Part shown: in pieces, positions 1-9,411 of the stretch
How the letters are laid out: each line of letters begins with the position of its first letter
Position numbering within the stretch: the first letter of the stretch is position 1
Position numbers and translations under genes: made by a program
NCBI GenBank assembly: GCA_964588665.1
Contig: CAZPQQ010000006.1
Span: forward strand, 1 to 64,000
Length of the DNA stretch: 64,000 nucleotides
Origin: UBA2160 sp964588665
GTDB lineage: Bacteria > Chloroflexota > Dehalococcoidia > Lucifugimonadales > UBA1123
Direction: 5' to 3'
The notes under the pieces: generated by a model
What the model was told of the DNA's origin: nothing
Seen by the model: the letters and a program-made list of their open reading frames with translations, nothing else
Databases searched by the model: none

Positions 1-275
1 ACGCGGCGAACTCGAAGGAATCGTACCTGAGTACGCATGGCAGAACAGTGATGCCGATGTTCGTTCAATGGTAGGAGAGCATCCAAACTCCAGGTGAGAG
101 GCGTCCCGTTGTTACGGACAGTTGCGGTCTGATCTCCCTTATTGGCAGTCGCACTAGGATTGCTTCCGGCTCGATGAGGACCACCGCTGGCCTTCGAACA
201 GCGAGAGTCTCCTAACTCCGAGAACATACTCCGAATCGATAGTGTCGATCATTCATATTCAAAGGATAGTCGGTC
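1..275. other. Left edge, no supported gene
   Basis: A plus-strand frame entering from the left edge stays open from base 2 to a TGA at 95-97. It could be the last 31 codons of a gene that begins outside the window, but nothing in it is recognisable. The rest up to the start at 276 shows no coding or RNA signature I can support. Confidence 0.3.
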
Positions 276-578
276 ATGCCAAGAAGCATTCGCTCTGGAT
301 ACCGGCGGTCGACTCGAAAAAACCCTTCGGCTAGAGGTTACACGCTGCGCGGGCGAAACGGCCGAGTCAGATACGTTGGAGTGACGAACAACCCGACCCG
401 GAGAGCGGCTCAACACAAACGAGCCGGCAAGACTGGCTCCATGAAAGTGGAGACTCGCGGATTGAGCAGGAGCGGTGCCCTAACATGGGAGCGTCGCAGG
501 CTGGCCGCCTACCGGAGAAACCACGGCGGGAAGAATCCATCCCAAAACAAGACCAGAAACGGGGGATGGAGGTTCTGA
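276..578 (+). CDS. Small GIY-YIG-like nuclease domain protein
   Basis: This 100-residue, strongly basic protein has a GIY-YIG-like core. A YTLRG stretch near residue 22 is followed by RYVGVTNNPTRR near residues 31-43, matching the family pattern of two beta strands with Tyr/Tyr and then an Arg-bearing helix. A Glu at about residue 72 (TWERRRL) could be the metal-binding Glu. In the family these residues cut DNA in repair, restriction or mobile elements. The ATG is preceded by AAAGGA with 9-base spacing. The protein is little more than one domain, and no partner gene lies beside it. Nuclease activity is inferred only. It could instead be a regulator or a mobile-element remnant, since the next gene (PSP1) is truncated. 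Confidence 0.55.
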   Translation: MPRSIRSGYRRSTRKNPSARGYTLRGRNGRVRYVGVTNNPTRRAAQHKRAGKTGSMKVETRGLSRSGALTWERRRLAAYRRNHGGKNPSQNKTRNGGWRF

Positions 579-739
579 ACGCCGTTGTGCATGGCATTGA
601 GTGTAGTTGGGCGCATGCAATGTGAAGCGAGCAACGTGTGTTGAATCTCCTGCACCGATCGAGGCTCCAGTCGGTAGGCTTACCTTCGTCGCCTCCTTCT
701 ACGCGCTCACACTTGTAAGTCCAGCAGCCGTGGCGGCGC

Positions 740-952
740 CTACTTCGGTTTGACCAGTGCGACAACAGGCTCCATCGGGCCGCGGAGGTCTGAATGCGCC
801 ACCTGATTTGGAGCGATCACCACCCGTCCGTCCCGCGGCCCCTCGTCGGTCTCCACCGTCACGATGTCGCCCATGTTGAGGTCGAAATCGGACGGGTCGA
901 AGTAGTGCACGCGGCCGATCGGTTCAAACCTCACACCCACTACCTGTGCCAT
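740..952 (-). pseudogene. PSP1/YaaT-type protein, truncated to 70 residues
   Basis: The 70 residues match the N-terminal part of PSP1/YaaT proteins: VVGVRFEPIGRVHYFDP, then a GDIVTVET stretch and GRVVIAPNQV. Family members run to about 250-300 residues, and the PSP1 domain proper lies after this point. Here a TAG stops the frame after VKPK, and I see no continuation in any frame downstream. The ATG at 952 has an AGGAG site 8 bases upstream. The gene follows holB on the same strand after 88 bases, the usual holB-yaaT neighbourhood in Firmicutes and Chloroflexota. It is likely a remnant cut by a rearrangement between 600 and 740. A lineage-specific short form is the alternative. Confidence 0.6.
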
Positions 953-1040
953 CTTGGGTCTCCTGTCTCGGATCGGGGAGCGTTGCATTGGGCGCCGGCG
1001 ACGACCCGCGCACGACCGGCGACCTTGGTCGGTGTCGATC

Positions 1041-2066
1041 TCATTGCCGCGCCGATTGAGGCATCGGGATCGCGAGCAGCATTTCCTCGATCGCCAATCT
1101 GGGGTTGACGTTGCGTTCGAGCAGCTCCGCCGCCCTCCCAACCGACCGGACGGCTTCGGCAATCGACCGCTTGTCCATCCGACCGGCAACCGCTTCGAGC
1201 TCGGACATTCGCGAGGTGTTTCGCACCAACTCAGGCGTGCCTTCGCCGACCATCATCGCGTCGCGCCACCACCCGAGCCAAACGTCGAGCTCACCCAGGG
1301 CGTCGGCCCGCTCGCGGGTGAATCGTGTAGCGAGTTGAGCCGCGTACTCCAGCCGTGATTCCAAGCCCGATTGCACCGTTCGCTCGACGGCTTCGACCTG
1401 TTGGCCGATCTGCTCGAGCAGCTCCGGGTCCGCGACGGCTCGAATCGCCCAACCGAGACGGCCGCCGGAGAGTCGCGCGATCTCGTCTGCCTTCTCCGGG
1501 TCGAGTTCGTGGCGTCGGACCAGGTGGTCGGCGACGATCTCGACGCTTACCGGTCGGAGGTCCACCCTGCGGCATCTGGACAACATCGTGGGCAAGATCG
1601 CCTCCATGGCCGACGCCAGAAGGATCAACACGACCTGGTCCGGCGGCTCCTCTAGGGTCTTGAGCAAGGCGTTGGCCGCCGCGTCCTGAAGCCTTTCCGC
1701 GCCATCGAAGATGTACACCCTCGAGGCGCCCTCGTAGGGCTTGAGGCTGGCTTCTCGTTGGACGTCTCGCACTTGATTGATGCTGATCGAGGTGCGGAGC
1801 TTGCCTTTGTCGTCGGTCTCGAGCTCGACCAGGCGAACGTCCGGATGGAGTGCGTTCGAGATTCGCGTGCACTGGGTGCAGGCGCCGCACGGAGGTGTGT
1901 CTCCTTGGCAGTTGAGAGCGCGCGCTACGTCCATGGCCAGTGTCATCTTACCCACGCTTGTGGGGCCTACAATGATGTAGGCGTGAGCAATCCTGCTCTC
2001 GCCGAGTGCACGTGCCAGCGCGGCGACGGCTTTGTCGTGTCCAACTGTCCGCCACATCCCGCTCAT
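1041..2066 (-). CDS. holB: DNA polymerase III delta' subunit
   Basis: HolB is the clamp-loader delta' subunit, which helps open the sliding clamp on primed DNA. The 341-residue protein has the AAA+ pattern: HAYIIVGPTSVGK near residue 27 (P-loop-like), four zinc-type cysteines (CQGDTPPCGACTQC), the NALLKTLEEPP stretch, and the SRC motif followed by the lid region. The open frame extends further upstream, but the start at 2066 (MSGMW) fits the family N-terminus. It overlaps the TGA of the upstream permease gene by 4 bases (ATGA), which implies translational coupling. The truncated PSP1 gene follows. Confidence 0.9.
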   Translation of the reverse strand: MSGMWRTVGHDKAVAALARALGESRIAHAYIIVGPTSVGKMTLAMDVARALNCQGDTPPCGACTQCTRISNALHPDVRLVELETDDKGKLRTSISINQVRDVQREASLKPYEGASRVYIFDGAERLQDAAANALLKTLEEPPDQVVLILLASAMEAILPTMLSRCRRVDLRPVSVEIVADHLVRRHELDPEKADEIARLSGGRLGWAIRAVADPELLEQIGQQVEAVERTVQSGLESRLEYAAQLATRFTRERADALGELDVWLGWWRDAMMVGEGTPELVRNTSRMSELEAVAGRMDKRSIAEAVRSVGRAAELLERNVNPRLAIEEMLLAIPMPQSARQ

Positions 2067-5000
2067 TCGTACCTCAATGCTTCGGCGGGGTAGATCCTCG
2101 ACGCCTGTCGCGCCGGGAGGTATGTCGTTAGCAGCGAGAACGCGTACGCTATGAATACGATGACCCCGAGCTGGACCCACGGCAGGTCGAACTTCAGCCC
2201 CGGCACCTGCTCTCCCAAGAAACTTACGAGGTTGTAAGATAGAAGCGTCCCTAGAGCCACTCCCAGGAAGATTCCCAGCAGGGCGATGAAGGACGACTCC
2301 ATCAGGAAACTGGTTAGCACCATGGACCGCCGGTACCCGATGGCGCGGAGCACTCCGATCTGAGCTCGACGTTCGACCACCGACCGCAGGCTGATGACGC
2401 CCAGGGCCGCGATTCCGACCAGCAGGCCGGACGCCATGAACCCCTGAAGCAATCGGTTCAACGCGACATTCGCCTGGCGTGACTCCTCGATATCGTCCGC
2501 CAGCACGGTCGATTCCAGGCCGTGCTCGAGGAACGCGGCGTCGAGTCGGTCCGCGGTGGCAGCGGCGTCGGCCCCTTCGGCGAGTCTGAATCGATACGTG
2601 GTCAGCGGCAGCGTTTCAGGAGTGAATGCATCCAGGGCTGACTTGTCGAACATGACCACGCCGAACTGGTCGGCGATCAGGTCCATGACGGCGATGACCG
2701 TCAACTTTGTGATGGCGCCGCTACGAGGTTCGCGTATCTCGATCTCGGTAGGCGGCATCTCGTCGTCCTCGGCGAAGAACCCCTCCATCTTGAATGACGG
2801 GCCGCCAACAACGAATCCTCCTCCGGATCGAACCGGAACGGCGATCGAGTCGATGACGGCGAGTGTCGGGTCCTCGCGCAACGCTTTCCAGATTTCTTCT
2901 TTCGTCTCGCCGTATTCGGTCGCTGTCAGCGCGAAACCGTGACCGGTGGACTCCAGGTACTCGATCGTGGCGCCCCTGGCCTGGTAGCCCCTCCATTCCT
3001 GGACCGAGGCGCCGACCTGGCGCACCTCGATTGGCAGCGAGGTGTAGCCGCCGACTGCCTCGACGTCGGCAGTGTCTGCCCCAAGCGCCTCCGGCAGCAC
3101 CGCGTCGATGTCGTCGATCGGGTTGTTGTAGCTGACCGTGGCGACGATGTCCCATTCGCCGGTGACGGAGTCTATGTCTTCGAGCGCGGAACTGAACGCC
3201 GTGGTGAGGTTGGACATGACGATTAGCGTGAAGATGACCAACGCCAGCATCGCCAGCGTCAGCCCCGTGCGCAACCGCGAGTTCAACGGGTAGGCGATAG
3301 CCGTCTTGAGCGAAGGCCTGATCTTCGAGAAGCCGCCGAACACCGCGGTCAAGGCGTTGGTGATGAGGTCCGCGTTGTACACGATGACCCACACGGAAGC
3401 CGACACAAGGCAGATGCCCGAGATGAAGAACATCTCGATGTTGGACTCCAGATCCGGAACGAGCCAGTCCAGAGCGTCGAATGGCGTGCCCCAGTAGAGG
3501 ACCAAGGTTAGGCCGATGAATGTGTAGGCATTGCGGTCCTCTGTGTCGGTTACGATCCGGTCGCGTCGCATAGCGGCTTGCCGAATGCCCTCGAACACCG
3601 CCATTCCGATCGCCAGTGCGATAGTCAGCGGCTGGCCCAAAGCGATTCCGTCGACCAGCCAGAACAGCGCAACCACCGCGATCGCGATCGCTGTGAACCG
3701 CGCCTGCCGGGGCGCCGACCAACCTCGCTTCACGTACAGTCTTCGGAACGACAAACCAATTCCGATGACGGCGACGGTCACGCCCACTGTGAAGAATGCG
3801 GCCTGACTCGTCAGAAGTCCCAACCCAGCCAGCAGCACTCCGAGCAGCACCGTCAACCATCCCTCGCCGAGAGCGGGAGCGGCCACGCGAAACGACGTCC
3901 ACAATATCCCGATTAGCCAAACAGGTGGGATTGACCAGACAAACTCCAATAACAGGTTGCCGAAAAATGCGCCGACCCGCAGTCGCACCAGTGACCAGAT
4001 TGCCTTGACCAGGTAAATGAGAGGCCGAAATATGGCCCGGAGCACAGCCCAAAACCCAGGCTCGTGGACCAATGCCCAAAAGACGTTTAGCAACCATACA
4101 ATTGGGATCGTCCACATGATCGCGAGTGCGAAATTCGTGGCGAACCCGGCAGCATGCCCTCGGGCCCCCGCCTTGACCGCTGAGGCGAGATGTCTGACTG
4201 GCAATACCATCGCCCGGATTACCAGGCCAGGACGTGGGTCCCGCCCTTCCGCGGAGGCCATCGCATCCGGCAGATCGCGGATCGCGGCGACGATGTTGAG
4301 CCTGCTCGCCCTGTATGACGAGAAGAACACGGTGACGAACGTCAGGACGACGCCGATGCAGTACGCGACGACGAAGCTCTGCCAGCGGTAGTGCCGTACG
4401 AGCTGGAAGCCGTCGTCTTCGTTGGCGAAGATGCCGGCCATGATGGTGACCATCGCCAGACCGACCCCGATTCCCAGCAGGGCGCCGACGAGAGCCGATA
4501 TCAAATCGTAGGCCAGACCCTCGTACACGAAAGATTGGATCAGGTGCTGGCGCTTCATCCCAATCGCCCTGGAGATGCCCATCTCAGGCTTCCGTTCAGC
4601 GGCCAGCATCACGAAGATGAGGAATATCAGCATTACGCCCGCGATGATCGAGAAGAGGCCGAATATGATGAAGATCGACATGATGGCGGATGCAATTGTG
4701 TTCGCGAAGTCGAGCAGGTCCGCCTTGATGTCTTGCACCGTCAGCACTCTCAGGCTCGTGAAGCGCGGGAACAGCAGCGGGAGGAACTCAGGGTCTCCGC
4801 CTGCTTCGACTGCCAACATCACTTGTGCCGAGACATCGTCATCGGCCAGCAGCGATATCAGCCTGGGGTCGAGATCGTCAGACGTGAGCAGGTCCGCCGT
4901 GTCGAGCAAGTCGCGCTCTAACTGCTCGGATTGAACCTCGGCACGGACACGAATGGCTTCGACAATTGACGGACTGTTGAGGAGGTCTTTGATCTCGGCG

Positions 5001-5863
5001 GCGACTTCGGAGTCGGTCAGCAGCAGACGAAGCTTTTCGGTCACGGCTTCGCTGTGGTCGGCGCCGCTGTGTTCGTCCCCGCGATTGGAGACGGCGACGC
5101 TGTTGATCTGGCCCGGCTTGTCGAAGATGGCCTGAGCCCGATCGAGAGAGATCAGGGTCGTCTCGTCTCTGCCCGCGAGCCCGCCGTTTGAGACCAATCC
5201 GGCGACGCGGAGGGTCAGGGGGCTGTCGCTGAGGAACATCCGGAGCTCGGCGCCGACATCCGCGTCCAGCTCCTCGGCTGCTGACTTGTCGATGAACACG
5301 TCGCCGTCGACGAGCGGCGTCAGGCTGAGCTCATTGCCGTCCGCGTCTGTCAGCGGGCCGAATACGCCCAGCGTCTCGGGGTCGATGGCGGTAATGTTCA
5401 TCAACCCAACGCTCTTGCCAGCGGTCGGGTTGGCTATCGGCGCCCGCTCCGAGATCATCGGGATCATGGCGTCGATCTTGTCGAAATCGCCTAGCTGATC
5501 GCGAAGCGTCGTGAGCCATTCTTCGGGGAAGTACGGGCTGCTTCCGGTCAGGCCCAGCGAGCTGCCCTGGTTGGCGGTCAGTATCTCGTCTATCTCGCCC
5601 AGACTCGAGACGATGTCGCTGCGTATGCTGTGGTTGAGCGTGTCGCCGGTGCCCAGGGCGGAGGATATGATCAGTGTGCTTAGCATCAGGCCGACAACGA
5701 TCAGAGCCGTCTGCCCGGGCCGTCGAGGTATGTTCCGCAGCCCGATCTTGAAGAAGATGCGGTTGAGCAGCGCCATGAACCCCACGCTCAGCACGATGAG
5801 CCCGAAGCCGATCGCCACGGCCACCACGATGTAGTCCATGTCCAGGCCGAAGATCTCTTCCAT
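2063..5863 (-). CDS. Giant FtsX/MacB-type ABC transporter permease
   Basis: This 1266-residue membrane protein is the permease part of an ABC exporter of the FtsX/MacB superfamily. It has an N-terminal TM helix (about 10-33), an ARNIPRRP-like turn (GLRNIPRRPGQ), a MacB-type extracytoplasmic domain (about 60-390), and a first FtsX core (about 391-520) with ERKPEMGISRAIGM. A second extracytoplasmic domain begins near 887 and a second FtsX core fills 1141-1266 (ERRAQIGVLRAIGY). Between them, about 530-890, is an unusual hydrophobic insert with many TM helices. Two-FtsX permeases are usually about 800-850 residues. No ATPase gene lies beside it. An AAGGGAG site precedes the ATG. The cargo is unknown; lipid or lipoprotein export is typical of the family. 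Confidence 0.85.
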   Translation of the reverse strand: MEEIFGLDMDYIVVAVAIGFGLIVLSVGFMALLNRIFFKIGLRNIPRRPGQTALIVVGLMLSTLIISSALGTGDTLNHSIRSDIVSSLGEIDEILTANQGSSLGLTGSSPYFPEEWLTTLRDQLGDFDKIDAMIPMISERAPIANPTAGKSVGLMNITAIDPETLGVFGPLTDADGNELSLTPLVDGDVFIDKSAAEELDADVGAELRMFLSDSPLTLRVAGLVSNGGLAGRDETTLISLDRAQAIFDKPGQINSVAVSNRGDEHSGADHSEAVTEKLRLLLTDSEVAAEIKDLLNSPSIVEAIRVRAEVQSEQLERDLLDTADLLTSDDLDPRLISLLADDDVSAQVMLAVEAGGDPEFLPLLFPRFTSLRVLTVQDIKADLLDFANTIASAIMSIFIIFGLFSIIAGVMLIFLIFVMLAAERKPEMGISRAIGMKRQHLIQSFVYEGLAYDLISALVGALLGIGVGLAMVTIMAGIFANEDDGFQLVRHYRWQSFVVAYCIGVVLTFVTVFFSSYRASRLNIVAAIRDLPDAMASAEGRDPRPGLVIRAMVLPVRHLASAVKAGARGHAAGFATNFALAIMWTIPIVWLLNVFWALVHEPGFWAVLRAIFRPLIYLVKAIWSLVRLRVGAFFGNLLLEFVWSIPPVWLIGILWTSFRVAAPALGEGWLTVLLGVLLAGLGLLTSQAAFFTVGVTVAVIGIGLSFRRLYVKRGWSAPRQARFTAIAIAVVALFWLVDGIALGQPLTIALAIGMAVFEGIRQAAMRRDRIVTDTEDRNAYTFIGLTLVLYWGTPFDALDWLVPDLESNIEMFFISGICLVSASVWVIVYNADLITNALTAVFGGFSKIRPSLKTAIAYPLNSRLRTGLTLAMLALVIFTLIVMSNLTTAFSSALEDIDSVTGEWDIVATVSYNNPIDDIDAVLPEALGADTADVEAVGGYTSLPIEVRQVGASVQEWRGYQARGATIEYLESTGHGFALTATEYGETKEEIWKALREDPTLAVIDSIAVPVRSGGGFVVGGPSFKMEGFFAEDDEMPPTEIEIREPRSGAITKLTVIAVMDLIADQFGVVMFDKSALDAFTPETLPLTTYRFRLAEGADAAATADRLDAAFLEHGLESTVLADDIEESRQANVALNRLLQGFMASGLLVGIAALGVISLRSVVERRAQIGVLRAIGYRRSMVLTSFLMESSFIALLGIFLGVALGTLLSYNLVSFLGEQVPGLKFDLPWVQLGVIVFIAYAFSLLTTYLPARQASRIYPAEALRYE

Positions 5864-5908
5864 TACGCTCCCTTGTGTTTAGCGGCTGCCGTTGCCAATT
5901 CGAGTGAC

Positions 5909-6897
5909 TTAACCGTCCCCGAAATCCGATTCGTAAAGCTCGTCGAGCTTGCCCATCGTGTCGTCGGAGAGCGGGCCCATGTCGATGGCCGCCAGCGCCT
6001 CGTCGATGTGACTCAGCGCCTTGAAACCGACCAGCACACCCGATACGCGGGGGTCGGTCAGCGAGTATCGCACCGCCGTCTGCGCCATCGTGCCCTTGTG
6101 CCCAGTTAGGGTTTCGGCGACCTTGGCTGCGCGACGCACGTCGTCGTCGTCGCTGGAACCGGGCGAGATGCCAGGCGTGGGGCCGCCGGATGGGTTCTGA
6201 CCGGCGATGGCGCCCGCCGCGAGAACTCGGATGTTCAGGATGCCGACTCCGTTCTCATGCGCCAAAGCGATCAGGTTGCCGTAGTCGTGGGCGGAGAAGC
6301 CAGCGGGCACGGCTCTGCCCGCGCTGGGATTGAGCAGGTTGTAGTACGTTTGCACCGAGTTGGAACGGCCGCTTTCGATGAGCTGGTGCAGGCAATCGGT
6401 GTCGCCGAATCCGGTAAAGCCGAAGAGGTTCGCGAGACCCTGTGCTTTCAGCCTTTCGAAGCCCTCGAGCACGCCGCCGTCGCCCAGCACGTCTCCGATC
6501 GATACGGAGCCACGTTGCGAGCCCCGCTCGTGTGTCACGGCCGTGTGAAGCTGGATCAGGTCGACGCTCTCCCGTTGGAGCCGTTCGAGGCTCGCCTCCA
6601 TAGACCGTGGATCTCGCCCGGGATGTCGCCCAGATGCTCGGCTCCGATGCGGACCTTGGTGGAGATGTGAGGGTCGGAATCGACCTCCTTTAGAATCCAG
6701 CCAAGGTTCTCCTCCGACTGGCCGTTTCCGTAGCTAGGCGCGGTGTCGATCCAGTTCACGCCGGCGTTCAGCGCCCGTCGAACGGCCTCCAGCCGGGTCT
6801 CGTGGTCGGGCTGGAACACGATTCCGCCGACCGCGCCGGCGCCAAAGACGAGTTCCGAAATATCGATGCCTGTCGAACCGAGTTTCCTGTACTTCAT
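5909..6897 (-). pseudogene. Aldo/keto reductase, single frameshift
   Basis: Two overlapping frames make one NAD(P)H-dependent aldo/keto reductase. The first (ATG at 6897, AGGAAGGGG upstream) begins MKYRKLGSTGIDIS and carries the catalytic Asp and Tyr (DTAPSYGNGQSEENLG) and Lys (STKVRIG). The second, from about 6605 down to 5909, carries the His (LIQLHTAV) and the C-terminal barrel with the cofactor end (YSLTDPRVSGVLVG). The frame changes in the short stretch 6600-6610. Adding one base there restores a normal GEIHRSMEASLERL junction. All four catalytic residues are present, so this is either a very recent pseudogene or a one-base sequence error. It lies upstream of the permease gene on the same strand. 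Confidence 0.8.
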
Positions 6898-7089
6898 CGT
6901 CCGCCGCCCCTTCCTTCTGGAATGTGCGTCCCATGTTATCAAACGCGGGCGAGTCGTGACCGAACTCGCGTGCCGAGTCAATCGCTCGAGTCGAGGTAAC
7001 CACGCATCCGTCTGAGCGTTGTAGAGAACATGCACGGCACCCTCACCGAGCTTTTTCATGGGCGCCGTTTTGGGCGTAAGGCGTTCGGG

Positions 7090-7095
7090 TATAAT
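7090..7095 (+). promoter_or_regulatory. Candidate -10 box upstream of htpX
   Basis: A perfect TATAAT lies about 130 bases before the htpX start in the divergent spacer with the aldo/keto reductase. No convincing -35 hexamer is visible 16-18 bases upstream. Confidence 0.35.
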
Positions 7096-7224
7096 GGGCT
7101 ATCCCGCTCGTGCCCCAAGGTTGACACGGGTCACGGCCTCTGCCCGACAGTATCGCCGCCAGGCAATGATCTTGGCGGATGACCGGTCGACTGGGAATCG
7201 GTCTCTCACCGAGGAGGGCTTGAT

Positions 7225-8155
7225 ATGAGACAACGCAACTACGGACGGGACTCTGGGCTGACGCTCCGCATCACGTTCACGATGATGATGCTGGCGGGCT
7301 TGTGGGTCGTCTTCATGGGACTGCTGTTCTGGGCGGGCATCCCGTGGCCGTTCATCCTGGTTCTTGCGTTGGTCGGCGCCGCGCTTCAGTACTACACGTC
7401 GGACAAGCTGGTGCTGATGTCGACGAGGGCGCGTGTCGTCACGGCGCAGGAAGAGCCAAAGCTGCACGCGACGATCGAGCGGCTCGCTCACATGGCCGAC
7501 ATGCCCGTGCCCAAGAAGATTGCGGTCATGGAAACCCATGTGCCTAACGCGTTCGCCACCGGTCGCAACCCGAAGAACGCCGTCGTTGCCGTAAGCCGCG
7601 GCCTCATGACCCGGCTCACTGACCCCGAGATCGAAGCGGTTCTCGGCCACGAGCTCATCCACGTCAAGAACCGAGACGTGGCGGTCATGACCTGGGCTTA
7701 TCGTGATAATGGCCGGTTACCTGCTCCAGATAATGTTTTGGATGAGCCTGTTCGGCGGGTTTGGGGGGCGCGACCGACAACAGGGCGGCGGCAACATGTT
7801 TATGGTCATGATCGCCGTGTACATAGGCACCTGGGCCGTCTACTTCCTCGCGCAGATACTGATCATGGCGCTGTCCCGCTACCGCGAGTACGCGGCTGAT
7901 CGGGGAGGCGCCATGCTGACCGGGGCACCGATGCAGCTAGCCTCGGCTCTGTCCAAAATAAGCAACGACATGTACCGTATACCCGAGCAGGATCTGCGGC
8001 AGGTGGAGCACGCCAACGCGTTCATGCTCGTCCCTGCGTTGAAGGGGAACAAGATGGAGCGGATGTTCTCCAGCCACCCGTCGACCGAGGACCGGATCGA
8101 GCGGCTGCAAGAAATGCAGCGAGACATGGACCGCGGCACGCCATTCAGGGTGTAG
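7225..8155 (+). pseudogene. htpX: HtpX-type M48 membrane metalloprotease, frameshifted
   Basis: HtpX is a zinc endopeptidase of the inner membrane that degrades misfolded membrane proteins. The first frame (7225 to about 7698) has two TM helices, the TGRNPKNAVVAVSRGL stretch and the zinc motif HELIHVKNRD. The second frame (about 7702-8155) holds the third TM region, the Glu ligand in REYAADRGGA, and the SSHPSTEDRIERL end. One extra T around 7698-7700 explains the break; without it the join reads MTWAIVIMAGYLLQ. All zinc ligands are intact, so the gene is freshly broken or the base is an error. It is followed 45 bases later by pspAB, a pairing reported for Actinobacteria and Chloroflexota. Confidence 0.85.
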
Positions 8156-8200
8156 GATCGGGCGTTACTTGCGACAGCGGAATATCAGAGGCAGTTAACA

Positions 8201-8770
8201 TTGGGAATCTTCAGCGCGATATTCGGCCACACGAAGCTGGCCAAGCCGGATCGAGAGCAGTTCTTTTCGATCATAGGCGCGGCGTTCGAATTGCAGGGGC
8301 GAAACGACCTGCGACTGCTCGGCAAGGCCGGAATCGTGATGAATCCCGCCGAGTCGCAATACTTCGACAATCTGAACTCGGAACTGCGCAGCTTGCTCGA
8401 CATCTCCGGTCGAGCCACCGGCACGCGATTCGAGATATCCGATGACGAATACGGGACCCGCTGGGTCGTGCTGGACGACCGTGACTTCGACGACCTAGTC
8501 AGCACTATCCACACGATCGCGGAGACCGTGCACGACCATGGCTTCGGCGACCGCCTGTTGGCGTCGGTCTTTGGCATCGAGTTCAATCGCAGCGACGTCT
8601 ACATCATCTACAATTACAAATCAGGAAAGTTCTACCCCTTCGCCGCGTTGGCCAACCGAGAGCGAGACAACGCACTCGAGCTTCGTCTGGGCGAGTCGCT
8701 GAAAGAGATGAAGGTCCCGGTCGAGCGCAACCTTGAGAGTTGGTACGCCCTGTGGGGGATACCGTTCTAG
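8201..8770 (+). CDS. pspAB: PspA-associated protein PspAB
   Basis: This 189-residue soluble protein resembles the PspAB family (PspA-associated), beginning MGIFSAIFGHTK and containing the GTRWVVLDD and IYNYKSGKFYPFA stretches. PspAB is known only from its association with PspA and HtpX in Actinobacteria and Chloroflexota, and its biochemical role is not established. The start is TTG at 8201, with AGAGG about 9 bases before it. It lies 45 bases downstream of htpX on the same strand and converges on the pspA genes, so the four form one envelope-stress neighbourhood. Confidence 0.75.
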   Translation: MGIFSAIFGHTKLAKPDREQFFSIIGAAFELQGRNDLRLLGKAGIVMNPAESQYFDNLNSELRSLLDISGRATGTRFEISDDEYGTRWVVLDDRDFDDLVSTIHTIAETVHDHGFGDRLLASVFGIEFNRSDVYIIYNYKSGKFYPFAALANRERDNALELRLGESLKEMKVPVERNLESWYALWGIPF

Positions 8771-9069
8771 CGCCCTTCGGGTGACTGCCGCCTGCTACTA
8801 CGGCGCCCCGCGGTCACCGAGTCTCCGCTTGTTGGGCAACCGTCGAATCCATTGCCGCCAATCGTAGGGGAGGGTTTCAAACCCTCCCGTGGGTTTGGTC
8901 ACCCATCAGGTTCACGTCGTCGCCATACGGCCCGCGTTGCCGCACCCGTGCCACGGTATTCGACATGCACGATCCGCGGGCGGGTTTGAAATCCGCCCTA
9001 CGGATTCGCGGATCTCGAAGGAATGTCGATCGACGCCAATCTGCAGATACCATCCGGGACAGAATAAAA
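8771..9069. repeat. Spacer with inverted pair of REP-like palindromes
   Basis: The spacer after pspAB has two related palindromes in opposite orientation. At 8868-8888 GGGAGGGTTT and AAACCCTCCC flank one C. At about 8979-9002 a GGGCGGGTTT/AATCCGCCC unit occurs as the reverse complement of the same pattern, with GTAGGG outside each. This is the arrangement of a REP pair. No gene is seen here. Confidence 0.6.
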
Positions 9070-9100
9070 CGGGGCGCCCCGACAGCATCGGGGCGCCCCG
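9070..9100. terminator. Bidirectional hairpin terminator between pspAB and pspAA
   Basis: A 13-bp GC-rich stem (arms 9070-9082 and 9088-9100, core GGGGCGCCCCGA) with a 5-base loop CAGCA has an A-rich run on its left and GTGTTT on its right. It lies between the convergent ends of pspAB and pspAA and can serve both strands. Confidence 0.75.
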
Positions 9101-9128
9101 CCGTGTTTCCGGTGATTGCGGTCGCGGG

Positions 9129-9407
9129 TTACCCCGGCAGCAAGCCCTCTCCGACGAACAGCTCTTCGGCTTCGACGAGCGTGATGTCCGGTTCGGGCAG
9201 GACGAGGTCGGACTCGACGATCTCGTCGAGAGGGACGGGCGTGCTTTTCTCTCGGACGAGGTCTAGCATCGCTTTCAATTGGCGTTCAAACCCCGCTTGG
9301 TCTTCCGCCGCGACGACCTCAACAAGCTGGTTGTCTAACTCGTTTAGGTCGTCGATGAACGCGCCCGGGAGGTTGAACTGGCCTTCGGTCAGTATGCGAA
9401 CTATCAT
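9129..9407 (-). CDS. pspAA: PspA-associated protein PspAA
   Basis: This 92-residue protein matches the PspAA family: MIVRILTEGQFNLP at the start, a short helical pair (LNELDNQLVEVV), and an acidic end rich in Glu and Asp. It is known as a partner encoded next to PspA in Actinobacteria, Chloroflexota and some other lineages. How it acts is not established. It starts 4 bases after the pspA stop, so the two are co-transcribed. A strong hairpin terminator follows its stop. Confidence 0.8.
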   Translation of the reverse strand: MIVRILTEGQFNLPGAFIDDLNELDNQLVEVVAAEDQAGFERQLKAMLDLVREKSTPVPLDEIVESDLVLPEPDITLVEAEELFVGEGLLPG

Positions 9408-9411
9408 CGTT

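Noticed and set aside
2721..4115. 464-codon open frame on the minus strand inside the permease gene
   Set aside because: It overlaps the permease in another frame, is Arg/Gly-rich and has no motif. It is a shadow of high-GC codons.
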